A program made the translations under genes and the position numbers. From Phenylobacterium sp. (GTDB lineage: Bacteria; Pseudomonadota; Alphaproteobacteria; Caulobacterales; Caulobacteraceae): a stretch of 64,000 nucleotides of DNA. Shown one piece after another: positions 1 to 7,709 of this stretch. The DNA lies in contig JAGNIV010000001.1 of NCBI GenBank assembly GCA_018001015.1, positions 124,001-188,000 of the forward strand. The letters are read 5' to 3'. Numbering within the stretch: the first letter of the stretch is position 1; every line of letters begins with the position of its first letter. The notes under the pieces are model-generated. The model searched no databases and was not told the origin of the DNA. It saw only the letters and a program-made list of their open reading frames with translations.

Positions 1-564
1 GCGGCCCATGCCGGTGGCGATCACCAGCCGCTCTCCGCCCTCGAAGCCGTCGGCGGCGCGGGCATGAAAGGTGACGCCGGCGCTCTCGGCCGCCGCGCGC
101 AGGGCCCCGAGGGTCGCCGCGGCGTCGATACGCCAGTCCTCGCGGGTCAGCAGGCCTTCGCGCCAGTCCGGAGACAGGCCCGGCGCGAGCCCCTCCAGGG
201 CGCGGCGCGGCAGTTCGGTCGGGTGCAGGCCGAGCCTGCGGATCCCGGCGTCGACGCGACCCAGGAAGGCCGGGTCCCCCACCGCCAGGGCGCCGGCGCG
301 GTCGATCGTGACCCCGATCCGCGCCTCCAGGGCCGGCCAGAGGTCACGGGCCGCCAGCAGTAGGTCGAAGTGGGGCGTGGCGGCGGCGTCCAGCACCGCT
401 TCGAACACCGGGGCCAGCATGCCGGCCGCGACGGCCGAGGCGTTGGTTCCCTCCGGTGACGGATCATAGACCGCCACCTGCGCCCCGGCGTCGGCCAGGG
501 CCAGCGCGGTGGTCAGACCGAGCGCGCCCGCGCCCGCGACCGTGATCCTCGGCTTGCGGTTCAT
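1..564 (-). CDS. ThiO-like FAD-dependent glycine/D-amino-acid oxidase, N-terminal part
   Basis: The reading frame starts at ATG 564 and runs open to base 1, giving 188 codons; the C-terminal half lies outside the window. The N-terminus carries a Rossmann FAD-binding motif (GAGALG, about residues 10-15) followed by an acidic Asp closing the second strand, then AAGMLAP around residues 45-51, the motif typical of the DAO/ThiO family in which the substrate amine is oxidised by the flavin. In thiamine synthesis ThiO turns glycine into iminoglycine for the thiazole ring. No thi gene is visible beside it in this window, so the exact substrate is open: other DAO-family oxidases share these motifs. 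The upstream neighbour is the ABC exporter operon, on the same strand, whose last stop is at 606. Confidence 0.75.
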   Translation of the reverse strand, partial: MNRKPRITVAGAGALGLTTALALADAGAQVAVYDPSPEGTNASAVAAGMLAPVFEAVLDAAATPHFDLLLAARDLWPALEARIGVTIDRAGALAVGDPAFLGRVDAGIRRLGLHPTELPRRALEGLAPGLSPDWREGLLTREDWRIDAAATLGALRAAAESAGVTFHARAADGFEGGERLVIATGMGR

Positions 565-605
565 GGGCCTAACCAGCGGGCTTCGGCCTCGAAATCAAGT
601 CCTTC

Positions 606-1385
606 TCACAGCGAAGGCGAAGCGCCGCGCCGGTAGCGGGCGACCCCGAGGTGGAACAAACCGACCGCGATGGCGGCGTAGACCACCGCCCCGAACACCA
701 CCAGGGCCAGGGTCTGGAGGCCCGGGTCGCGCACCATCCCCATGGGCGCCAGGACCACGAACCCGGCGGGCAGGAGCGTGAAGGCGATCGTCTTCACCGC
801 GCCCTGGTAGATCGAGCCCGGATAGCTGGAGAACAGCAGGGTGAAGTCAGTGAGGTCACGGGCGAAGCTGCGGGCGCCCGCCGCCCAGAAGGCCAGGCTG
901 GCGAAGCTGATGGCGGCGCTGACATAGACCGTGGTCCCGGCCGCGATGGCCAGCAACAGGGCGGGGATATCGGCGACCTGCAGCCTGGCGAAGACCCCCA
1001 GGACAAACACCGCCCCGGCCAGGTCGCCCCAGGCGGTGGCGATGCTCTCGCGGGCCAGCAGGCGCGAGATCAGGCCCTTGGGCTGGGTCAGGAGGGCGTC
1101 GAGCTCGCCGCGCAGCAGGGTGGCGGCCAGGTCGCGATAGCCGCCGAAGAACACACCGGAAATGCCCACCACCGACATGGTCAGGCCAAACAGCAGGGCC
1201 ATGTCTGGCAACGTCCAGCCGCCGATCGAGCGGAAGCCCGCGAAGAACAGCACCCACAGGGTCAGGAAGAAGATGTCATTGACGATCATCCCGCCCACCT
1301 GGATGGCGAAGTTGCCACGGTCGGAGAAGGAGGTGCGGATCGCCGCCCTCGACTGGGCGGCGTAGAGGCCGATCGCGCGCATCAT
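606..1385 (-). CDS. ABC-2 type transporter permease (second subunit)
   Basis: This is a 259-residue integral membrane protein with about six hydrophobic segments, starting at the first of two tandem ATGs (1385). It belongs by pattern to the ABC-2 permease group that pairs with a second permease and one ATPase (COG3694-like). The start overlaps the stop of the preceding permease by four bases (ATGA), so the two are translationally coupled and probably form a heterodimeric channel. The exported substrate cannot be read from the sequence. The first cytoplasmic stretch is basic and Ser/Arg rich, as is usual for the inside-facing end. It is the last gene of the operon; the next gene downstream begins only 42 bases further on. 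Confidence 0.85.
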   Translation of the reverse strand: MMRAIGLYAAQSRAAIRTSFSDRGNFAIQVGGMIVNDIFFLTLWVLFFAGFRSIGGWTLPDMALLFGLTMSVVGISGVFFGGYRDLAATLLRGELDALLTQPKGLISRLLARESIATAWGDLAGAVFVLGVFARLQVADIPALLLAIAAGTTVYVSAAISFASLAFWAAGARSFARDLTDFTLLFSSYPGSIYQGAVKTIAFTLLPAGFVVLAPMGMVRDPGLQTLALVVFGAVVYAAIAVGLFHLGVARYRRGASPSL

Positions 1386-2179
1386 ACCCCGCCCTCCCGC
1401 AACACCTTGGCCAGGCCCGCGCGCCACAGGACCAGGCACAGCAGGGACAGCAGCACGATCCACAGCACCTGCCAGGCCGCCGCCGTCAGGAACATCGCGC
1501 CCGAGGGCGCCAGCGCCTGGACGCCGGCCCAATAGAGGTGGGCGGCGAAGGGGGTCGCCTCGGCCAGCTTCCGCAGCCAGTCGGGATAGAGGGTGATGGG
1601 GGCGAAGAGGCCGCCCAGCAGGAACATCAGCTTCTGGATCACCAACTGCACGGGCAGGATCCGCCGGGTCCAGAAGGCGCACAGTCCCGCCACCGCATAG
1701 AGCAACATGCCCACGGTCACCGCCAGGACGCCCAGGACGAACAGATAGGGATAGGCGCCAGCGGGCGGCCCCTGGCGGCCGGTCATCGCCAGCCAGACCA
1801 CCGCCGTCACCCCCAGCACGGCCAGCCGAACCAGCGTCCCGCCCAGGCTTTGGGCCAGGCTCTGCAGCAGATAGAACTTGGGACGCAGCAAATGGGGCTC
1901 CAAGCCGCCCGAGCGGATGTCGTCCTCGAACTTCATGTGGACGGCAGGCAGGGCCAGCGTGATCCACTCCGTCGCCAGGACATAGAGCACCAGACCGCCG
2001 GCCGGCAGGCTGATGGCCCCGCGCGCCGGCTCGGCCGCCACCTTGTCCCATAGGGCCGAGAGCACGGTCATGATCAGGACGTAGAACAGGCAGCGCCCGG
2101 CCAGCACGGTCCAGCCGGCCATGGCCTGGCCCGCCCCGATCCGCAGGGCGACGGCGGCCGCGGTCAGGTCACGCCGCAT
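1382..2179 (-). CDS. ABC-2 type transporter permease (first subunit)
   Basis: The 265-residue product has six predicted membrane-spanning segments and resembles COG4587-type ABC-2 permeases. Its start overlaps the end of the ATPase gene by 11 bases and its stop overlaps the next permease by four, giving an ATPase-permease-permease operon read leftwards. The arrangement is the usual one for the uncharacterised exporter family COG4586/4587/3694. A conserved FLLGGLFAPI-type segment before the last helices fits the ABC-2 consensus. Substrate is unknown; there is no neighbouring drug-resistance regulator or biosynthetic gene to suggest one. Confidence 0.85.
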   Translation of the reverse strand: MRRDLTAAAVALRIGAGQAMAGWTVLAGRCLFYVLIMTVLSALWDKVAAEPARGAISLPAGGLVLYVLATEWITLALPAVHMKFEDDIRSGGLEPHLLRPKFYLLQSLAQSLGGTLVRLAVLGVTAVVWLAMTGRQGPPAGAYPYLFVLGVLAVTVGMLLYAVAGLCAFWTRRILPVQLVIQKLMFLLGGLFAPITLYPDWLRKLAEATPFAAHLYWAGVQALAPSGAMFLTAAAWQVLWIVLLSLLCLVLWRAGLAKVLREGGV

Positions 2180-3146
2180 GGGTCGAGGCGTAGATCTCGG
2201 CGATCACCTCCTCCATGGGCGGATCCTCGATGGTGACGTCCTCGATGCCGCCATCGGCCAGGGCCGCGGCGATCACCTGCTCGACGCGGGTGAGCCGGGT
2301 GTCCACCTCCAGGATGGTGGCGTGGGCTTCGGAGGCGCGGCGCGTCACGCCGGGCAGATTCAGCGACACCCCCTGCCCCGCCGACTGGAAGGTGATGATC
2401 TTGCGGCCCAGGAACCGGCGGCGCAGCTGGTCGGTGGGCTGGTCCACCACGATGCGGCCCTGGTTGACGACGATGACCCGGTCGCAGACCAGCTCGATAT
2501 CCCGCGTGTCATGGCTGGTGAGCAGCACGGTCTGGCCGTGGTCGCGGGCATGCTCGCGGATGAAGTCGCGGATCGCCGCCTTGGCGGTGACGTCCAGGCC
2601 GATGGTGGGCTCGTCCAGGAACAGCAGGTTGGGCCCATGCAGCAGGCTGGCGGTGATCTCGCACCTCATCCGCTGGCCGAGCGACATGCGGTGGACAGGC
2701 TGGTCCAGCAGCTCGGCCAGGGCGAAGCGTTCGGTCAGCTCCCCCAGCCGCTTGGCGAAGGGGGCCGCCTCCTGGTCGTAGATGTGGCGCAGCAGGGCGA
2801 AGCTCTCGCGGGCCGGCAGTTCGCCCCAGAGCTGGGAGCGTTGGCCGAACACCACGCCGATCCTGTAGGCCAGCGCCTTGCGCTGCTTCCAGGGCGTCAG
2901 GCCCAGCACCGTCGCCTCGCCCGAGGACGGCTCCAGGATGCCCGAGAGCATCTTCAGGGTCGTGGACTTGCCCGCGCCATTGGGGCCGATGATGGCCACC
3001 CGCTCGCCCTTGCCGACCTCGAAATCGACGCCGGCGACGGCCTCGACCGTCACGTGCTCGGGGGAGAAGGCCTCGAAGAAGCCGCCGCGCCGCTTAGCGT
3101 AGCGGTAGGCCTTGGCGAGCGACTTGACGGTGATGACGGCGGACAT
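2169..3146 (-). CDS. ABC transporter ATP-binding protein
   Basis: The ATPase of the exporter operon, 325 residues from ATG 3146. Walker A (GPNGAGKST, about residues 54-62), the signature (MSLGQ), Walker B (LLFLDEPT) and the switch His (LLTSHD) are all present, so it should be active. About 75 residues after the switch region form the C-terminal extension seen in the COG4586 group. I chose ATG 3146 because the only longer option is a TTG four codons upstream; neither has a strong ribosome-binding site (a weak GAAG lies 7-10 bases before the ATG). Energises transport by the two permeases downstream, whose genes it overlaps. Confidence 0.9.
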   Translation of the reverse strand: MSAVITVKSLAKAYRYAKRRGGFFEAFSPEHVTVEAVAGVDFEVGKGERVAIIGPNGAGKSTTLKMLSGILEPSSGEATVLGLTPWKQRKALAYRIGVVFGQRSQLWGELPARESFALLRHIYDQEAAPFAKRLGELTERFALAELLDQPVHRMSLGQRMRCEITASLLHGPNLLFLDEPTIGLDVTAKAAIRDFIREHARDHGQTVLLTSHDTRDIELVCDRVIVVNQGRIVVDQPTDQLRRRFLGRKIITFQSAGQGVSLNLPGVTRRASEAHATILEVDTRLTRVEQVIAAALADGGIEDVTIEDPPMEEVIAEIYASTHAA

Positions 3147-3270
3147 GGCGGGCTTCAATTTCTGAGAGGGTCGATGGGTCTGGCGGAGAGCACGTAAGCG
3201 GCGTCAGAGCCCGGTAGAGCTCATTGCCGCACGGCATCTGGCCAAACAGATTGGTCATCGTCTCAAATCG

Positions 3271-3294
3271 AAAAGCCCGCGAACCCGTTCGCGG
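3271..3294 (-). terminator. Probable Rho-independent terminator (minus strand)
   Basis: A perfect 7-bp stem (CCGCGAA / TTCGCGG, loop CCCG) at 3277-3294 is followed on the minus strand by GCTTTTCG. Its orientation fits termination of the acetyltransferase transcript, about 180 bases after that gene's stop. Confidence 0.55.
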
Positions 3295-3435
3295 AACGTC
3301 GGCATGTGTAGAGGGCGATTCCGGAATTCGCAACCAGGGCGCAACGAAAGTCGCAACCTGTGTGGCTTTCGCGCACGGATGTGCCTTTGCGAGACCGTAG
3401 TTCCTCCCCCTCGCGCGCCACGCCAATATGAGGGT

Positions 3436-3470
3436 CGCCAGCCGCCCCAGGTAAATCTGGACGGCTGGCG
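3436..3470 (-). terminator. Long stem-loop directly after the acetyltransferase stop
   Basis: A 9-bp outer stem (CGCCAGCCG / CGGCTGGCG) encloses a second 4-bp stem (CCAG / CTGG). It begins six bases after the stop codon at 3476-3478. There is no T tract, so it may stabilise the mRNA 3' end or act with the later hairpin at 3277-3294. Confidence 0.5.
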
Positions 3471-3475
3471 CCCGA

Positions 3476-4252
3476 TCAGTCTCCCAGCTTCGACATGAAG
3501 AGCATCGGGGCTTGCCGCACGAATCCCGCCCGCGCGTAGATCGCTGACTGTGCTTCACCCGCAGCCGACAGGAAGACGAGCGAGCAGCCACCGTCGAATG
3601 CCGCGTCCGCCAGGGTCGAGGTGATCGCCTGGGCCAGGCCTCTTCGGCGGAAAGCCGGTAGCACGCCGATCCCGACCACCTCCGTCACACCGCCGGCCGG
3701 GCGGATGAAGGCTCCAACTCCGGCGGGTTCCTGGGTCTCCAGGTCATAGGCCACGAGGACGCACCCGCCGCGCGCCACGGCCCCCATCAGCCATTGCGCA
3801 TCAGCCTCGTCGCCTCCGAACGCCGCGGCCGCGACGCGCACGGCCTGCGCCAGGTGCTCGGGAGCCTCGACCAACCTGAGATCGAAGCCCTCCAGGTTTG
3901 GAGCCTTGATCGCTGGGTCAGCTCTCCGCGTCATCAGCGGCGGTCGCATCTCGACGGTGAAGCCGGCTTCCAGCAAGGCGGCCTCGACTGCCGGGGCCGC
4001 GGCTGGAACATATTCCAGCCGCGGCTGGCGCTTCCGGGTTCGGAAGGCCTCCTCCAGGGCGATGATCTCCCCCGCGCTCGGCTGCGCGTTGTCCGCTGGC
4101 ACCGCGTAGTTTGCGAACAGGCTGCGGTCGCCTGGTGAGAACAGGATCGAGAAAGGACCGACCTGAGCACCGCCCCGTGCGCGGGACCGTAGAAAGTCCT
4201 GCACGACGGCGGCATCGGCCCGATCGGCGGGGCCTTGAGTTTCGGATGTCAT
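3476..4252 (-). CDS. GNAT-family N-acetyltransferase
   Basis: A 258-residue protein from ATG 4252 with a GAGG ribosome-binding site. The C-terminal half (about residues 120-255) holds the GNAT acetyl-CoA fold: strand beta4 (EVVGIGVLPAFRRRG, with the Arg/Gly pyrophosphate loop) and the typical late segment with SAIYARAGF. The N-terminal half looks like a second, diverged GNAT-like domain, so it may be a tandem-domain enzyme. Substrate is not evident. The leader of this gene is unusual: a 22-codon ORF with a good ribosome-binding site (4350-4418) and a perfect hairpin (4266-4282) ending 13 bases before the start codon. Confidence 0.8.
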   Translation of the reverse strand: MTSETQGPADRADAAVVQDFLRSRARGGAQVGPFSILFSPGDRSLFANYAVPADNAQPSAGEIIALEEAFRTRKRQPRLEYVPAAAPAVEAALLEAGFTVEMRPPLMTRRADPAIKAPNLEGFDLRLVEAPEHLAQAVRVAAAAFGGDEADAQWLMGAVARGGCVLVAYDLETQEPAGVGAFIRPAGGVTEVVGIGVLPAFRRRGLAQAITSTLADAAFDGGCSLVFLSAAGEAQSAIYARAGFVRQAPMLFMSKLGD

Positions 4253-4265
4253 ACTTGCCTCGAAG

Positions 4266-4282
4266 GGGACGCTCAGCGTCCC
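4266..4282 (-). promoter_or_regulatory. Leader hairpin before the GNAT gene
   Basis: A perfect 7-bp stem (GGGACGC / GCGTCCC) with a 3-base loop ends 13 bases before the start codon at 4252. Between hairpin and start lies the GAGG ribosome-binding site. A role in translation control is inferred from position only. Confidence 0.4.
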
Positions 4283-4349
4283 GATAGGAGTTAGCTGGCC
4301 GCGCTCAGGAGAAGGGCGGCGTGGAGCGTCGAGGCGCGGGGGACTGGGA

Positions 4350-4418
4350 TCAGCTCGCCAGGTCCAGGCGCACCGCTTCGCACCGCCCGAAGGCGGCCAA
4401 GGGGGCTAGGGAAACCAT
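4350..4418 (-). CDS. Possible 22-residue leader peptide
   Basis: A short ORF of 22 codons plus stop, starting at ATG 4418 with AGGAGA ending four bases upstream, a better ribosome-binding site than that of the acetyltransferase gene 98 bases further on. The peptide is mildly hydrophobic at the N-terminus and has three Arg (none adjacent) in its C-terminal half. It could be a leader peptide controlling the downstream gene through the hairpin at 4266-4282, as in translational attenuators of resistance genes, or chance. Nothing beyond position and ribosome-binding site supports it. Confidence 0.3.
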   Translation of the reverse strand: MVSLAPLAAFGRCEAVRLDLAS

Positions 4419-4453
4419 GGCGTCTCCTATCAGCAGGCGCGCGGCCATCGCGC

Positions 4454-4469
4454 GACAACTGCAGTTGTC
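4454..4469. promoter_or_regulatory. 16-bp perfect palindrome (operator candidate)
   Basis: GACAACTGCAGTTGTC reads identically on both strands. It lies 36 bases before the leader ORF start at 4418 and 48 bases after the TetR gene's stop. It could be an operator for the acetyltransferase transcript. No matching copy was found at the other promoters I examined. Confidence 0.35.
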
Positions 4470-4516
4470 AGCGCCTCGCAGCTCAACGTCAAGTTGGACT
4501 TCGGGCCCCCGAGCCC

Positions 4517-5113
4517 CTACCGCCGCCGGAACAGCGCCTCCAGCCCCTGGATCACGTCCTCCATCAACCCGCCCTCGGTATCGGTGGGATCGGCCAGCAT
4601 CATCGAGGCCGCGCCGTGGCTGCAGGCCCAGACGGCCAGCGCCACCTTGTGGATCAGGTCGGGGTCGCGCTCCTGCTGGTTGGGGGAATTGCCGATGGCG
4701 CCCTCGATGACGGCGAAGGCGCGGTCACGGGCGGCGGCCACCTCGGGAGCGGCCAGGGCGGCGGGGTCGAACATCAGGCTGTAGAGCGCCGGCTGGGCGC
4801 GGGCGAAGCCGAAATAGGCCAGGGCGGTGGCGCGGATCGGGGCCTCGGCGGCGGCCGTCGCCGCGGCGTTCAGGGCGGCCTCGAACTCTCCGAAGGCCTC
4901 GGCCGCCAGCCCTGCCAGCAGGGCCTGTTTCGAGGTGTAGTGGTGATAGACTGACCCCGGCGCGATCCCCGCGCGCGCGGCCAGGGCCCGCAGGTTCAGC
5001 TTGCCGATCCCACCGCTCTCCAGCAGGGCGCGGGCCTCGTCCAGCAGCTGGGCGCGCAGGTTGCCGACGTGATAGCCCCGGCGCCGGGTCGCGCCCACCG
5101 ATGGCCAGGGCAT
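4517..5113 (-). CDS. TetR/AcrR-family transcriptional regulator
   Basis: A 198-residue regulator with the TetR helix-turn-helix near residues 20-65 (LRALAARAGIAPGSVYHHYTSK), preceded by a short basic tail, and a helical C-terminal ligand domain of the TetR_C_33-like type. ATG 5113 has AAAGGG six bases upstream. It is transcribed away from the enoyl-CoA hydratase gene; the 149-base gap between them carries a 17-base near-perfect palindrome (5175-5191) that is the obvious operator candidate. By context it may respond to an acyl-CoA or fatty-acid-like ligand, but this is inference. Confidence 0.85.
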   Translation of the reverse strand: MPWPSVGATRRRGYHVGNLRAQLLDEARALLESGGIGKLNLRALAARAGIAPGSVYHHYTSKQALLAGLAAEAFGEFEAALNAAATAAAEAPIRATALAYFGFARAQPALYSLMFDPAALAAPEVAAARDRAFAVIEGAIGNSPNQQERDPDLIHKVALAVWACSHGAASMMLADPTDTEGGLMEDVIQGLEALFRRR

Positions 5114-5174
5114 CAGCGGCCCTTTCCGTCGCGCAGGTCGGCAAAACGGCGGCGCATGCAGACTCCCATGGGTA

Positions 5175-5191
5175 GGTGATCATTGTTCACC
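5175..5191. promoter_or_regulatory. Candidate TetR operator
   Basis: GGTGATCATTGTTCACC is a palindrome with a one-base centre and seven of eight arm positions matching. It lies 61 bases upstream of the tetR-type gene and 71 upstream of the crotonase gene, between the two divergent starts, the usual place for a TetR site. Confidence 0.5.
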
Positions 5192-5262
5192 GCGTTTCGT
5201 GTGGTTGTCGAGGCGCGATGCGCGTCGCAGGTTGACGCAGCGGCTCTGGGAGGAGGACGGCG

Positions 5263-6054
5263 ATGTCGGGGGAAGTGCGGATCGAGATCGAGGCGCGGGC
5301 CGACGGAGCCTGCGTGGCCCATGTCACCCTGGACAACGCGGGCAAGCTGAACACCCTGAACAGCGCCCTGATGAAGGAATTCGCCGCGCGGATCGGGGCG
5401 CTGGCCAAGGACGAGCACCTTCGCGCCGTGGTCCTGACCGGGGCCGGCGAGCGCGCCTTCATCGGCGGAGCGGACATAGACGAGATGGCGGGCCTGGACG
5501 CCGCGACAGCGCGAGCCTTCATCACCCGCGTCCATCGCTGCTGTGAGGTGCTGCGCGACCTGCCGGTCCCGGTGATCGGACGGATCAACGGCTATGCCCT
5601 GGGCGCGGGAATGGAGGTGGCCGCGGCGTGCGATCTGCGGGTCGCCGCCGACAGCGCGGTGTTCGGCATGCCCGAGGTGAAGCTGGGCATCCCGTCCGTG
5701 GTGGAGGCCGCCCTGCTCCCGTCGCTGGTGGGCTGGGGCCGGACGCGCCAGATGCTTTTGCTGGGCGAGACCTTCAGCGCCGCCGAAGCAGAGGCCTGGG
5801 GGCTGGTGGAGGCCGTCGTCCCTGGCGAGGGCCTGGACGCGCAGGTGGAGGCCTGGCTCGCCAGCCTGCTGGCCGCCGAACCCGCCGCCGTGCGCCTGCA
5901 GAAGGCGCTGATCCGCCGCTGGGAGGACCTGCCGATGAAGGATGCCATCGCGGCGGGCATCGACGCCTTCGAGGGCGCCTGGACCACCGACGCCCCGGCC
6001 AAGGCGATGGCCGAGTTCCAGGCCGCCCGCGCCGCGCGACGAACTAACCGTTGA
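5263..6054 (+). CDS. Enoyl-CoA hydratase/isomerase (crotonase) family protein
   Basis: A 263-residue crotonase, the usual length, starting at ATG 5263 behind AGGAGG. The oxyanion-hole segment (AFIGGADIDEM, residues 65-75) and the second backbone amide region (GYALGAGMEVAAACD) are present. Both acid/base glutamates of enoyl-CoA hydratase are kept: Glu118 (equivalent to rat Glu144) and Glu138 in PEVKLG (rat Glu164), so hydratase chemistry on a 2-enoyl-CoA is likely. Divergent from the TetR gene and probably its target. The following monooxygenase gene starts 57 bases later on the same strand, so co-transcription is possible. Confidence 0.88.
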   Translation: MSGEVRIEIEARADGACVAHVTLDNAGKLNTLNSALMKEFAARIGALAKDEHLRAVVLTGAGERAFIGGADIDEMAGLDAATARAFITRVHRCCEVLRDLPVPVIGRINGYALGAGMEVAAACDLRVAADSAVFGMPEVKLGIPSVVEAALLPSLVGWGRTRQMLLLGETFSAAEAEAWGLVEAVVPGEGLDAQVEAWLASLLAAEPAAVRLQKALIRRWEDLPMKDAIAAGIDAFEGAWTTDAPAKAMAEFQAARAARRTNR

Positions 6055-6111
6055 TCACCTAGGACGGCGCCGCTAGCCTTTCCCTAACGACAGGTCGGGA
6101 AACGAAAACAG

Positions 6112-7575
6112 ATGGGCGCGGACTTCAAGGTCGCCATTTTGGGCGCGGGCTTCGCAGGTCTCTGCATGGGACTGAAGCTGCAGGCCAAGGGCGAGACGTC
6201 CTTCGTCATCCTGGAGAAGGCGGGCGGGGTCGGCGGCACCTGGCGCGAGAACGTCTATCCCGGCAGCGGCTGCGACATCCCCAGCCACCTCTATTCCTAT
6301 TCCTTTGAGCCCAATCCCGATTGGCCGGAGATCTTCTCCGCCCAGGCCGACATTCTCGGCTACATCGAGGACGTGGTGGAAAAGCATCAGCTTTCCAAAC
6401 ACCTGAGGTTCAATGCTGAAGTGACCTCGGCCGCCTGGGACGACGCCGAGTCGCTCTGGCGGATCGGGTTGGCCGACGGTTCGAGCGTCACTGCCGAGAC
6501 CTTCGTCACCGCCTGGGGCCAGCTCAACCGGCCCAAGGTTCCGGCCATCGCGGGCCGCGACGACTTCACCGGCGCCGCCTTCCACTCAGCGCATTGGGAC
6601 GCCTCCATCGACCTGGCCGGCAAGCGGGTGGCGGTGATCGGCAATGGCGCCAGCGCGGTGCAGTTCGTGCCGGAGGTCGCCAAGGTCGCCGGCCAACTGA
6701 CCCTCTTCCAGCGCTCCCCCAACTGGATCGTGCCACGCATGAACCGGCCCTACACCGCCGAGGAGAAGGCCCGCTTCCGCGCCGAACCCAGCTTCATGGC
6801 CAAGGTTCGCGGCGACATCTTCGAGATGGCCGAGGCCCGGCTCGAGGCCAAGCGCGCGGGGACCGCGCCGGTGGAGGAGGTCCCGATCCCGCTCGCCCAC
6901 CTGCACGCCCAGGTCACCAACCCGGAGCTGCGCGCCAAGCTGACCCCCGACTACGAGATCGGCTGCAAGCGCGTGCTGATCTCCAACGACTTCTATCCCG
7001 CCCTCACCCGCCCCAATGTCGAACTGGTCACCGAAGCCATCGCCCGCATGACCCCGCGCGGCGTGGTGGACGCCCAGGGCCGGGAGCACGAGGTCGATGT
7101 GGTGATCTACGCCACCGGTTTCGAGACCCGCTCCTTCGTCGGCGACACCGGTATCACCGGCGTTGGCGGCCTGCGGCTGAGCGACGTCTGGATCGACGGG
7201 CCGGAGGCCTATCTGGGCCTGTCGGTCACGGGATTCCCGAACCTTTTCATGCTGTACGGGCCAAATACCAACCTGGGGCACAACTCCATCATTTTCATGA
7301 TCGAGGCCCAGGCCGACTATGTGCTGCAGGCGCTCGACGCCATCGGCGAGGCCGGCCCGCTATCGGTCAAGCAGGAGGTGGCCGACGCCTACAACGCCGA
7401 CCTGCAGAAGGCCCTGGCGGTCACGCCGTGGGCGGGAAGCTGCACCAGCTGGTACAAGACCGCCGACGGCCGCATCCTCAACAACTGGCCCCACACCGCG
7501 CGAGCCTATGCGCGGGCCGTGGAGCGGTTCGATGTCGAGGCCTATGACGTGATGCGCGCGGTGGAGGTGGCGTAA
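6112..7575 (+). CDS. Baeyer-Villiger-type flavin-containing monooxygenase
   Basis: A 487-residue flavoprotein. It has the FAD motif (GAGFAG, residues 11-16), the GGTW segment (41-44), the Baeyer-Villiger fingerprint FxGxxxHxxxW(P/D) as FTGAAFHSAHWD (152-163) and the second nucleotide motif GNGASA (177-182) for NADPH. These are the hallmarks of type I BVMOs, which insert oxygen next to a ketone; the substrate is unknown. Length is slightly short of cyclohexanone-type enzymes (about 540) and close to the 490-residue Mycobacterium EtaA-like group. A second member of the family lies at 25292-26776. A palindromic repeat follows nine bases after the stop. Confidence 0.88.
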   Translation: MGADFKVAILGAGFAGLCMGLKLQAKGETSFVILEKAGGVGGTWRENVYPGSGCDIPSHLYSYSFEPNPDWPEIFSAQADILGYIEDVVEKHQLSKHLRFNAEVTSAAWDDAESLWRIGLADGSSVTAETFVTAWGQLNRPKVPAIAGRDDFTGAAFHSAHWDASIDLAGKRVAVIGNGASAVQFVPEVAKVAGQLTLFQRSPNWIVPRMNRPYTAEEKARFRAEPSFMAKVRGDIFEMAEARLEAKRAGTAPVEEVPIPLAHLHAQVTNPELRAKLTPDYEIGCKRVLISNDFYPALTRPNVELVTEAIARMTPRGVVDAQGREHEVDVVIYATGFETRSFVGDTGITGVGGLRLSDVWIDGPEAYLGLSVTGFPNLFMLYGPNTNLGHNSIIFMIEAQADYVLQALDAIGEAGPLSVKQEVADAYNADLQKALAVTPWAGSCTSWYKTADGRILNNWPHTARAYARAVERFDVEAYDVMRAVEVA

Positions 7576-7583
7576 GGCGCCCC

Positions 7584-7679
7584 GTCATCCCGGGCGACCC
7601 GGTGGGGAGCCCCTGGACCTAGGGTGATTGATTGCGGCCCCTGGGTCCCGGCTCTCCGCTTCGCTGCGGCCGGGATGAC
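7584..7679. repeat. Palindromic intergenic repeat, copy 1
   Basis: A 96-base element bounded by inverted termini GTCATCCCGG and CCGGGATGAC. Its right half matches the reverse complement of the element at 27783-27876 over about 45 bases (CCCCTGG, CCCGGCTCTCCGCTT and CGGCCGGGATGAC blocks with few changes). It lies between convergent genes (monooxygenase and histidine kinase), where its strong secondary structure could end transcripts from both sides. It resembles REP/MITE-like elements; no transposase is linked to it here. Confidence 0.75.
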
Positions 7680-7709
7680 GTGTTCCCGAAAGGGCGGAGA
7701 CGCCACAAG

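Larger units (their letters stand above)
3147..3475. other. Intergenic region with two hairpins
   Basis: No gene is supported here. The stretch lies between the acetyltransferase stop and the ABC operon start, both on the minus strand, so it should hold the end of one transcript and the promoter of the next. Two stem-loops (3436-3470 and 3277-3294) are listed separately. I could not identify a convincing promoter for the ABC operon. Confidence 0.6.
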
